The notes under the pieces: generated by a model | Database searches by the model: none | What the model saw: only the letters and a program-made list of their open reading frames with translations | Told to the model about the DNA's origin: nothing | Origin: JBOGEN01 sp050743265 | Lineage (GTDB): Bacteria; Actinomycetota; Actinomycetes; JBOGEN01 | Assembly: GCA_050743265.1 (NCBI GenBank) | Contig: JBOGEN010000044.1 | Coordinates: forward strand, 1-7,870 | Direction: 5' to 3' | Length of the DNA stretch: 7,870 bases | Translations under genes and position numbers: made by a program | Part shown: positions 1 through 5,968 of the stretch, one piece after another | Numbering within the stretch: the first letter of the stretch is position 1 | How the letters are laid out: each line of letters begins with the position of its first letter

Positions 1-1
1 C

Positions 2-259
2 GTCCCGTCTGAGCCCGGCGTGCCCGTCGGGGCGCCCGGGCCGGCCGAGGCCCCCACCCCGGTTCCCCTGCCCACCCCGGCCCCCGCGCCGGAGGCCACG
101 GACCCGCCCGTCGAGCAGCCCGTCGAGCCCCCGTCGGCGGAGCCCGCCCCGTCGCCGTCCCCCACGCCCGCGCCCCCTGCCTCGGCCGACGATCTCGTCG
201 ACGACCTGGTCGGGGGGCTCTCCGACTCGACCGACGAGACGGATCTGTCCGGCGGCTGA
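2..259 (+). CDS. C-terminal part of an unidentified protein with a Pro/Ala-rich tail
   Basis: This frame is open from the window edge to a TGA at 257-259, giving 85 visible residues; the start lies outside the window. The visible part is low in complexity. A Pro/Ala/Glu/Ser-rich stretch covers about the first 60 residues, with PVEQPVEP-like and PAPSPSPTPAPP-like runs. It is followed by a short acidic end with the repeated pattern DDLVDDLVGG and a terminal DLSGG. An 11-base direct repeat (106-116 and 118-128) encodes the PVEQ/PVEP pair. Such tails are common as disordered linkers or ends of actinobacterial cell-envelope or regulatory proteins, but no domain remains here to name. There is no membrane segment or sorting signal in the visible part. 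I give no function. GTG at position 20 is only an internal codon, not a likely start. Confidence 0.7.
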   Translation, partial: VPSEPGVPVGAPGPAEAPTPVPLPTPAPAPEATDPPVEQPVEPPSAEPAPSPSPTPAPPASADDLVDDLVGGLSDSTDETDLSGG

Positions 260-281
260 GCGGTGCCGGCGAGACCCGGTG

Positions 282-299
282 ACCCGGCCGGCGCCGGGT
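282..299 (+). terminator. Candidate hairpin terminator after the Pro-rich protein gene
   Basis: A perfect 7-bp inverted repeat (ACCCGGC at 282-288, GCCGGGT at 293-299) closes a 4-base loop 22 bases after the stop codon at 259. No T-run follows, so it is not a classic intrinsic terminator. High-GC actinobacteria often carry such U-less hairpins at gene ends, which makes this a plausible but unproven terminator. Confidence 0.35.
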
Positions 300-548
300 G
301 CGGACGAAGGGCGTCACCCTTCTCGGGCGAGCTGTGCCCCTTGTGTCGCGCAGGTACCCGTCTGTCTGTAACCATGGACGCGACGAGTGCGAGCATGTGA
401 CGCACGACACGAACGCGCCAGACGGTGACGTACGGGTGTCGCAGCGCTCGCCACCCGCACCGCTGGTCCGTCCAGGAGGGTCACCACCCAGCCCTGGCCG
501 GTGAAGCGGAACGCCTCCGGCGCGGAGACCCCGTCGTCGGCGAGATGC

Positions 549-554
549 GAGGAG
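549..554 (+). promoter_or_regulatory. Ribosome-binding site deciding the E1 alpha start
   Basis: GAGGAG sits 5 bases before the GTG at 560. It lies after the in-frame ATG at 545 and far from the in-frame GTG at 425, so it supports neither of those. It is the main reason for choosing GTG 560. Confidence 0.6.
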
Positions 555-559
555 TGCAC

Positions 560-1687
560 GTGACCGTGGAAAGCTCGGCAGGTGTCGCGCCCCCGGCGGC
601 GCCCGACCCTGCACTCGTCCAGCTACTCAGCCCAGAGGGCGAGCGGGTGGAGCACCCGGCGTACGACATCGCCCTCACGGACGACGAGTGCTGCGGGCTG
701 TACCGGGACCTGGTCCGGACCCGTCGCCTCGACATCGCGGCGACCGCGCTCCAGCGCCAGGGGGAGCTGGGCATCTGGGCCTCACTGCTCGGCCAGGAGG
801 CCGCCCAGGTGGGCGCGGGCCGCGCGATGGCGCCGGACGACTACGCGTTCCCGACCTACCGTGAGCACGGTGTGGCGCTCACCCGGGGCGTCGACCCGCT
901 GAACCTCCTCGGCCTGTTCCGCGGGGTCAACCACGGCGGGTGGGACCCGTTCGAGAAGAACTTCCACCTCTACACGATCGTCATCGGGGCCCAGGCGCTG
1001 CACGCGACCGGCTACGCGATGGGGCTGCAGCGCGACGGTGCCGAGAACGCTGTCATCGCGTTCTTCGGCGACGGGGCGTCCAGCCAGGGCGACGTCAACG
1101 AGGCGTTCGTCTTCGCGTCGGTGTTCAACGCCCCCGTGGTGTTCTTCTGCCAGAACAACCAGTGGGCCATCTCCGAGCCGATCGAGAAGCAGACCCGCAT
1201 CCCGCTGTACCAGCGGGCGAGCGGGTTCGGCTTCCCCGGCGTGCGGGTGGACGGCAACGACGTGCTGGCCGTGCTCGCGGTGACGCGGCGCGCGCTGCAG
1301 GACGCCCGGGAGGGCAACGGCCCCACGCTCGTCGAGGCGTTCACGTACCGGATGGGCGCGCACACCACGTCCGACGACCCGACGCGCTACCGCATCGAGA
1401 CCGAGGTGGAGGCCTGGCGGCTCAAGGACCCCATCGAGCGGCTCAAGTCGTACATGGTGAAGAACCAGATCGCGGACCCGGCGTTCTTCGAGCAGGTCGA
1501 GAAGGAGTCGGACGACCTCGCCGCGCATCTGCGCCAGGGCTGCCTGGAGATGCCCGACCCCGAGCCGCTGTCGATCTTCGACCACGCGTACGCCGAGCCG
1601 CACCCGCTCATGGACGAGGAGCGCGCCCAGCTCTCCACGTACCTCGACTCCTTCGCCGACGTCCCGCAGACGGAGCAGAGCCGATGA
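560..1687 (+). CDS. bkdA/pdhA: 2-oxoacid dehydrogenase E1 component, alpha subunit (branched-chain type, or pyruvate)
   Basis: The protein is 375 residues, normal for E1 alpha. With E1 beta it forms the thiamine-diphosphate (ThDP) decarboxylase of a cytoplasmic 2-oxoacid dehydrogenase complex, passing the acyl group to lipoyl-E2. The ThDP/Mg motif is clear: GDG at residues 170-172 and, 26 residues later, NN at 199-200 (QNNQWAIS). The loop YRMGAHTTSDDPTRYR (Ser271) resembles the branched-chain E1 alpha loop (HSTSDD, the regulated serine in mammals) more than the Bacillus PdhA loop, which has an extra residue. In Mycobacterium tuberculosis the homologous operon, first named pdhABC, was shown to act on branched-chain 2-oxoacids. 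I therefore favour branched-chain substrates, but pyruvate cannot be excluded from sequence. The start is GTG 560, backed by GAGGAG 5 bases upstream; ATG 545 would add five residues. The stop overlaps the E1 beta start (ATGA), which implies translational coupling. Confidence 0.93.
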   Translation: MTVESSAGVAPPAAPDPALVQLLSPEGERVEHPAYDIALTDDECCGLYRDLVRTRRLDIAATALQRQGELGIWASLLGQEAAQVGAGRAMAPDDYAFPTYREHGVALTRGVDPLNLLGLFRGVNHGGWDPFEKNFHLYTIVIGAQALHATGYAMGLQRDGAENAVIAFFGDGASSQGDVNEAFVFASVFNAPVVFFCQNNQWAISEPIEKQTRIPLYQRASGFGFPGVRVDGNDVLAVLAVTRRALQDAREGNGPTLVEAFTYRMGAHTTSDDPTRYRIETEVEAWRLKDPIERLKSYMVKNQIADPAFFEQVEKESDDLAAHLRQGCLEMPDPEPLSIFDHAYAEPHPLMDEERAQLSTYLDSFADVPQTEQSR

Positions 1688-2664
1688 CACAGATCACGCT
1701 CGCCAAAGGGCTGAACAACGGGCTCCGCAGGGCGATGGAGGCGGACCCCAAGATCCTGGTCATGGGCGAGGACGTCGGAAAGCTCGGCGGCGTCTTCCGC
1801 ATCACCGACGGGCTGCAGAAGGACTTCGGCGAGAACCGGGTCATCGACACCCCGCTCGCCGAGTCCGGCATCATCGGCACCGCGATCGGCCTCGCCCTGC
1901 GCGGCTACCGGCCGGTGTGCGAGATCCAGTTCGACGGGTTCGTGTACCCGGGCTTCGACCAGATCACCAGCCAGCTCGCGAAGATGCACTCGCGGGCGCT
2001 CGGCCACGTGAAGCTGCCGGTGGTCGTCCGCATCCCGTTCGGCGGGGGCATCGGCGCGGTGGAGCACCACAGCGAGGACAACCTCGCGTACTTCGCGCAC
2101 ACGGCCGGCCTGCGCGTGGTCTCGTGCGCCAGCCCGTTGGACGCGTACTGGATGATCCAGCAGGCGATCGCCTGCGAGGACCCGGTGATCTTCTTCGAGC
2201 CGAAGCGGCGGTACTGGGAGAAGGGCGAGGTCGACGAGTCCCTCGAGAGCGCGCCGATGTCGCTGTTCTCGAGCCGCGTGGCCCGCGAGGGCACGGACCT
2301 CACGCTGGTCGCGTACGGCCCGATGGTGAAGACCTGCCTCGAGGCGTCCATCGCCGCGGACGAGGAGGGGCGCAGCGTCGAGGTGATCGACCTGCGCACG
2401 CTGTCCCCGCTCGACACCGACACGATCGAGCGCTCGGTACGCAAGACCGGCCGGCTCGTCGTCGTCCACGAGGCTCCGGTGTTCATGGGCATGGGCTCGG
2501 AGATCGCGTCCCGGGTCGGCGAGCGCTGCTTCTACTCGCTGGAGGCCCCGGTGCTGCGGGTGGGCGGGTTCGACGTGCCGTACCCGCCGTCCCGGGTCGA
2601 GGAGGAGTACCTGCCCGATCTGGACCGCGTGCTCGACGCCGTCGACCGCTCGCTCGCGTACTGA
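1684..2664 (+). CDS. bkdB/pdhB: 2-oxoacid dehydrogenase E1 component, beta subunit
   Basis: The protein is 326 residues, the usual E1 beta length. It completes the alpha2beta2 E1 heterotetramer; the beta subunit binds the ThDP pyrimidine ring and docks on E2. The N-terminal transketolase-like pyrimidine domain (about residues 4-180) shows MGEDVG, the DTPLAESGIIG block with the conserved Glu60 expected to activate ThDP, and PFGGGIGAVEHHSED with His128/His129. The transketolase C-terminal domain (about 201-317) shows LVAYGPMV, EVIDLRTLSPLD and VVVHEAP, and ends with the typical DVPYPPSRVEEEYLPD. ATG 1684 overlaps the E1 alpha stop by four bases. GGAG at 1672-1675, inside the end of E1 alpha, lies 8 bases upstream and fits as its ribosome-binding site. 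E2 starts 8 bases after the stop. As with E1 alpha, branched-chain versus pyruvate specificity is inferred, not shown. Confidence 0.94.
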   Translation: MTQITLAKGLNNGLRRAMEADPKILVMGEDVGKLGGVFRITDGLQKDFGENRVIDTPLAESGIIGTAIGLALRGYRPVCEIQFDGFVYPGFDQITSQLAKMHSRALGHVKLPVVVRIPFGGGIGAVEHHSEDNLAYFAHTAGLRVVSCASPLDAYWMIQQAIACEDPVIFFEPKRRYWEKGEVDESLESAPMSLFSSRVAREGTDLTLVAYGPMVKTCLEASIAADEEGRSVEVIDLRTLSPLDTDTIERSVRKTGRLVVVHEAPVFMGMGSEIASRVGERCFYSLEAPVLRVGGFDVPYPPSRVEEEYLPDLDRVLDAVDRSLAY

Positions 2665-2672
2665 GAGGCCCC

Positions 2673-4130
2673 GTGTCTTCCGTCAAGCAGTTCAAGATGC
2701 CCGACGTGGGCGAGGGTCTCACCGAGGGCGAGATCCTCAAGTGGCTCGTCCAGCCCGGTGACACCGTCGTCGTCAACCAGAACGTCGTCGAGATCGAGAC
2801 CGCGAAGGCTGCGGTCGAGCTGCCCTGTCCGTACGCCGGGGTCGTGGCGGAGCTGTTCGTCGGCGAGGGGACGATGGTCGACGTCGGCACCCCGATCATC
2901 GCGATCGAGACCGAGCCGGACGCCGCAGGCGGTGCCGTGGCCACCCCGTCGGGCGCGCCCCCGGCACAGGCCGCTGCCGTGCGGGAGGACGTCGTCCCTG
3001 ACGTGCCGACTCCCGCCGAGGAGGAAGCGGTCGAGCCTGGGCTCATCGGCGGCCCTGCGCCCGGCGGACGCATGTCCGTGCTCGTCGGGTACGGGCCGAA
3101 GACGACCACGGCCAAGCGCCGGCCGCGCAAGGGCACGCCCGCGATGCCGGGCAGTGAGACCCCGGCCGGGCTCACGGTCGCTGCCCGGTCGCAGCCGGCC
3201 GTGTCCCCGGATCGGCCGGTCGTGCCCCCGGATCAGCCGGTCGCGGCCACACCGGCCCTGGCCAAGCCGCCCGTCCGCAAGATGGCCAAGGACCTCGGCG
3301 TCGACCTGCGCGCCGTCACCCCGACCGGCCCGCAGGGCACGATCACGCGGGAGGACGTGCAGGCGGCGGCGTCCGGCGCCACCGAGGCTCCGTCGCCCGC
3401 CGCTCACCCGGACGTGGCCTGGGACGCCGACCGCGAGCGGCGGATCCCGGTCAAGGGCGTCCGCAAGGTGATGGCGCAGGCGATGGTGTCGTCCGCGTTC
3501 ACCGTGCCGCACGTCACCGAGTGGGTCAGCGTGGACGTCACCCGCACCGTCGAGCTCCTCGACCGTCTGCGGGCGATGCCGGAGTTCCGCGAGGTCCGGG
3601 TCAGCCCGCTGCTCGTCGCCGCCAAGGCGCTCACCTTGGCGACCACCCGTCACCCCGAGATCAACGCGTCCTGGGACGAGGCCAACCAGGAGATCGTGGT
3701 CAAGGGCTACGTGAACCTCGGGATCGCGGCCGCCACGCCGCGCGGGCTCGTCGTGCCCAACATCAAGGGCGCAGAGTCGCTGTCCCTGGTCGACCTCGCG
3801 CAGGCGCTGAACCTGCTCGCCGCGACCGCGCGGGACGGCAGGACGCTGCCCGCGGACATGCAGCACGGGACGATCACGATCACCAACGTCGGCGTGTTCG
3901 GCGTCGACGCGGGCACCCCGATCATCAACCCTGGCGAGGGCGCGATCCTGTGCCTGGGCGCCGTCCGGGACATGCCGTGGGTGGTGCACGGCGAGATCGT
4001 CCCGCGCAAGGTGATGCAGCTCGCCCTGTCCTTCGACCACCGCTTCATCGACGGCGAGCTCGGCTCGCGGTTCCTCGCCGACGTGGCCCGCATCCTCGAG
4101 GACCCGGCACAGGCGCTGCTGTTCGCCTGA
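2673..4130 (+). CDS. bkdC/pdhC: Dihydrolipoamide acyltransferase (E2) of the 2-oxoacid dehydrogenase complex
   Basis: This 485-residue protein forms the core of the complex and moves the acyl group from E1 to CoA. Domains in order are: one lipoyl domain (about 4-80) with lipoyl Lys45 in EIETAKAAVE; a long Pro/Ala-rich linker (about 81-192); a peripheral subunit-binding domain (193-234, TPALAKPPVRKMAKDLGVDL... to TREDVQAA) that should hold E1 and/or E3; and the acyltransferase domain (about 250-485). The last has NVGVFGVDAGTPIINPGEGAIL and the active-site motif DHRFIDG (His456, Asp460). The linker holds a Gly/basic motif, SVLVGYGPKTTTAKRRPRK at 135-153, that I recall from other actinobacterial E2s. 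It also holds a 21-base duplication (3205-3243). The start is GTG 2673, 8 bases after the E1 beta stop, with AGAGG just upstream; it places the lipoyl domain at the very N-terminus, as expected. No E3 gene follows, so a lipoamide dehydrogenase elsewhere must serve the complex. Confidence 0.94.
   Translation: MSSVKQFKMPDVGEGLTEGEILKWLVQPGDTVVVNQNVVEIETAKAAVELPCPYAGVVAELFVGEGTMVDVGTPIIAIETEPDAAGGAVATPSGAPPAQAAAVREDVVPDVPTPAEEEAVEPGLIGGPAPGGRMSVLVGYGPKTTTAKRRPRKGTPAMPGSETPAGLTVAARSQPAVSPDRPVVPPDQPVAATPALAKPPVRKMAKDLGVDLRAVTPTGPQGTITREDVQAAASGATEAPSPAAHPDVAWDADRERRIPVKGVRKVMAQAMVSSAFTVPHVTEWVSVDVTRTVELLDRLRAMPEFREVRVSPLLVAAKALTLATTRHPEINASWDEANQEIVVKGYVNLGIAAATPRGLVVPNIKGAESLSLVDLAQALNLLAATARDGRTLPADMQHGTITITNVGVFGVDAGTPIINPGEGAILCLGAVRDMPWVVHGEIVPRKVMQLALSFDHRFIDGELGSRFLADVARILEDPAQALLFA
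3205..3243 (+). repeat. Imperfect 21-base tandem duplication in the E2 linker
   Basis: Two 18-base units, CCCCGGATCGGCCGGTCG (3205-3222) and CCCCGGATCAGCCGGTCG (3226-3243), differ at one base and are spaced with a 21-base period. They encode PDRPV and PDQPV in frame. The pattern fits a recent slippage duplication that lengthened the disordered linker by seven residues. Confidence 0.8.
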
Positions 4131-4260
4131 CGACCAGGCGCTGGGCTCAGCGGCACAGTCGTGCGCGAGTGTCCCCGTCGCCCGGCAGTGGGAGCCGAGC
4201 GAGGCACCGTGACAGAGTGGGCACGGCGACGACGACATCGCGTCACACGGGAGCGCCAGC
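4131..4260. other. 130-base gap between the E2 and paaN genes
   Basis: The gap contains no TA dinucleotide at all, so no sigma-70-type -10 box can be drawn. A short hairpin lies 8 bases after the E2 stop (CGCTG at 4139-4143, loop GGCT, CAGCG at 4148-4152). Its 5-bp stem and missing T-run make it a poor terminator. The ribosome-binding site for paaN (GGGAG, 4249-4253) is at its end. PaaN may therefore be read through from the E2 operon or use an alternative promoter; the sequence does not decide. Confidence 0.4.
4249..4253 (+). promoter_or_regulatory. Ribosome-binding site of paaN
   Basis: GGGAG is followed by 7 bases and then ATG 4261. This is near-ideal spacing and supports that start. Confidence 0.6.
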
Positions 4261-5964
4261 ATGAGCCAGCAGTACGCCGACCAGCACCGGGACACCCTCG
4301 ACGGCGCCCTGGAGGCCATCCAGACCCGCGCCCACTTCTCCGCGTACCCGGAGTCACCCAGTCCCCGCGTGCACGGCGAGGAGGCCGCCCCCGCCGGCCA
4401 GCAGGCGTTCGAGGCGCTGCTCGGCACCGACTTCCCTGTCGACACCCCGGGGGCGTCCGGCACGGTTGCCACGGAGCGCTCCCCGTTCGGCATCGCGCTC
4501 GACGTCCGCTATCCGCGGGTGACACCGGCCGGGGTGGACGCACTGCTCACCGCCGCCCGCCGTGGGCTACCCAGATGGCGGGACGCGGGCCCGGACGTGC
4601 GCGCCGGGGTGTGCCTGGAGATCCTCGCCCGGCTGCACGCCCGCATCTTCGAGTTGGCCCACTCCGTCATGCACACGAGCGGCCAGGCCTTCGTCATGGC
4701 GTTCCAGGCCGGCGGGGCGCACGCGCTCGACCGCGGGCTCGAGTCCGTGGCGTACGCGTACGCCGAGATGACCCGCCACCCGCAGCACGTGCGCTGGGAG
4801 AAGCCGGCCAAGGGTGAACCCCTGCAGATGGACAAGCGGTTCCACGTCGTCGGCAAGGGGGTGGCACTGCTCGTCGGCTGCAACACGTTTCCGACCTGGA
4901 ACTCCTTCCCCGCCTTCTTCGCCAGCCTCGCCACCGGCAACGCAGTCGTGGTCAAGCCCCACCCGGGCGCCGTGCTCCCGCTCGCCCTCACCGTGCAGAC
5001 GGCCCGTGCCGTGCTCAGCGACGCCGGGTTCGACCCGGATCTCGTCACCCTGGCCGCCGAGGACCCGTCCGACCGCCTCGCGGCGACGCTGGCGACCCGT
5101 CCCGAGGTCAAGGTCGTCGACTTCACCGGTTCGGGCACGTTCGGCAGATGGCTGGAGGAGAACGCGACCCAGGCGGTCGTCTACGCCGAGAAGAACGGCG
5201 TCAACCACGTCGTCGTCGACTCGACGGACGACTTCCGCGGCATGTGCGCCAACCTCGGGTTCTCGCTCAGCCTCTACACGGGCCAGATGTGCACGACGCC
5301 GCAGAACATCCTCCTCCCCCATGACGGCATCGACACCGACGAGGGGCACAAGTCCTTCGACGAGGTGGGCGCCGGTATCGCGGCCGCCGTGGACAGGCTG
5401 CTCGGTGACGACGCCCGCGCGGTCGAGCTGCTCGGTGGTGTGGTCAACGCCGACGTGCTGGCCCGCCTGGAGAGCGCGCAGGCGAAGGGCACGCCGGTGC
5501 TGACGTCCCGGGCGGTGGCGCACCCGGCGTTCCCGGACGCGACGGTGCGGACGCCGGCCGTGCTCGCGGTCGACGTGAAGGACGAGGACGCGTACGGCAG
5601 CGAGTGCTTCGGCCCGGTCTCGTACCTCGTCGCGACCGACGGCACCGACGCGTCCCTCGACCTGTTCCGCCGGACGGTCACCGAGAAGGGCGCGATGACC
5701 GCGTCCGTGTACTCCCGCGACGAGCGTGTCCTCGACGCCGCCGAGCAGGTCGCGGTCGAGGTCGGTGTGCATCTCTCGTGCAACCTCACCGACGGGGTGT
5801 ACGTGAACCAGTCGGCGGCGTTCAGCGACTTCCACGGGACGGCGGGCAACCCCGCCGCGAGCGCCACGCTCACCGACGGGGCGTTCGTGGCCGGACGGTT
5901 CCTCGTCGTGCAGTCCCGCCGGCACGCCCCGGCGGCGGCCTCGAACCCGAGCAAGGACGCCTGA
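4261..5964 (+). CDS. paaN: PaaN-type aldehyde dehydrogenase (phenylacetic acid degradation protein)
   Basis: This 567-residue protein belongs to the aldehyde dehydrogenase superfamily, in the shorter PaaN class found in actinobacteria. It lacks the C-terminal MaoC-like hydratase domain of E. coli PaaZ. In the phenylacetyl-CoA pathway the aldehyde dehydrogenase step oxidises the semialdehyde made after oxepin-CoA ring opening; the exact role of this short class is less certain. Visible motifs are CNTFPTWNSFPAFF with the catalytic-type Asn214, VVVKPHPGA with the cofactor Lys232, FTGSGTFG at 288-295, AEKNGVNHVVV with Glu310 in the general-base position, TGQMCTTPQN with nucleophile Cys344, and ECFGPV with Glu448. 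The full catalytic set suggests an active enzyme. The end (DFHGTAGNPAAS...GAFVAGRFLVVQSRRH) is typical of PaaN. ATG 4261 has GGGAG 7 bases upstream. A PPK2 gene starts 4 bases after the stop, so the two are probably co-transcribed. No paaABCDE oxygenase genes are in view. Confidence 0.87.
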   Translation: MSQQYADQHRDTLDGALEAIQTRAHFSAYPESPSPRVHGEEAAPAGQQAFEALLGTDFPVDTPGASGTVATERSPFGIALDVRYPRVTPAGVDALLTAARRGLPRWRDAGPDVRAGVCLEILARLHARIFELAHSVMHTSGQAFVMAFQAGGAHALDRGLESVAYAYAEMTRHPQHVRWEKPAKGEPLQMDKRFHVVGKGVALLVGCNTFPTWNSFPAFFASLATGNAVVVKPHPGAVLPLALTVQTARAVLSDAGFDPDLVTLAAEDPSDRLAATLATRPEVKVVDFTGSGTFGRWLEENATQAVVYAEKNGVNHVVVDSTDDFRGMCANLGFSLSLYTGQMCTTPQNILLPHDGIDTDEGHKSFDEVGAGIAAAVDRLLGDDARAVELLGGVVNADVLARLESAQAKGTPVLTSRAVAHPAFPDATVRTPAVLAVDVKDEDAYGSECFGPVSYLVATDGTDASLDLFRRTVTEKGAMTASVYSRDERVLDAAEQVAVEVGVHLSCNLTDGVYVNQSAAFSDFHGTAGNPAASATLTDGAFVAGRFLVVQSRRHAPAAASNPSKDA

Positions 5965-5968
5965 CCCG

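Larger units (their letters stand above)
260..559. other. 300-base intergenic region upstream of the 2-oxoacid dehydrogenase operon
   Basis: The region lies between the stop at 259 and the chosen GTG at 560. It contains the hairpin at 282-299, a less GC-rich stretch at about 340-430 and the ribosome-binding site at 549-554. It should hold the operon promoter, but no clear one is visible. No TANNNT box occurs; the three TA steps give TACCCG, TAACCA and TACGGG. The nearest pair is TTGTGT (341-346) with TGTAAC (367-372), whose 20-base spacer is too long. Bases 387-405 form an imperfect palindrome (GTGCG, 9 bases, CGCAC) that could be an operator, but this is weak. Open frames here (298-504 on +, 314-559 on -, and the 425-559 extension of E1 alpha) resemble nothing I recognise. 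Confidence 0.5.

Noticed and set aside
298..504. 68-residue open frame on the + strand in the leader region
   Set aside because: It starts within the hairpin region, has mixed composition and codon use unlike the neighbours, and no recognisable family.
425..559. N-terminal extension of E1 alpha from GTG 425 or ATG 545
   Set aside because: The added residues resemble no E1 alpha N-terminus, 425 has no good ribosome-binding site, and GAGGAG is placed correctly only for GTG 560. ATG 545 cannot be fully excluded.
1917..2672. N-terminal extension of E2 back into E1 beta
   Set aside because: The upstream translation is an Arg/Gly/Pro-rich out-of-frame reading of E1 beta. The lipoyl domain begins right after GTG 2673, as in homologues.
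4139..4152. Hairpin after the E2 gene as an intrinsic terminator
   Set aside because: The stem is only 5 bp and no T-run follows; I list it only as part of the gap description.
4209..4246. GTGAC/GTCAC pair as a regulator site ahead of paaN
   Set aside because: The arms are 5 bases and 28 bases apart, which is expected by chance at this composition.
2532..4493. Very long minus-strand open frames, also at 782-1690, 1387-2469, 4567-6804 and 5870-7714
   Set aside because: They lie opposite well-recognised + strand genes. Their Arg/Ala/Val/Asp/His-rich low-information translations are typical mirror frames of GC-rich coding DNA.
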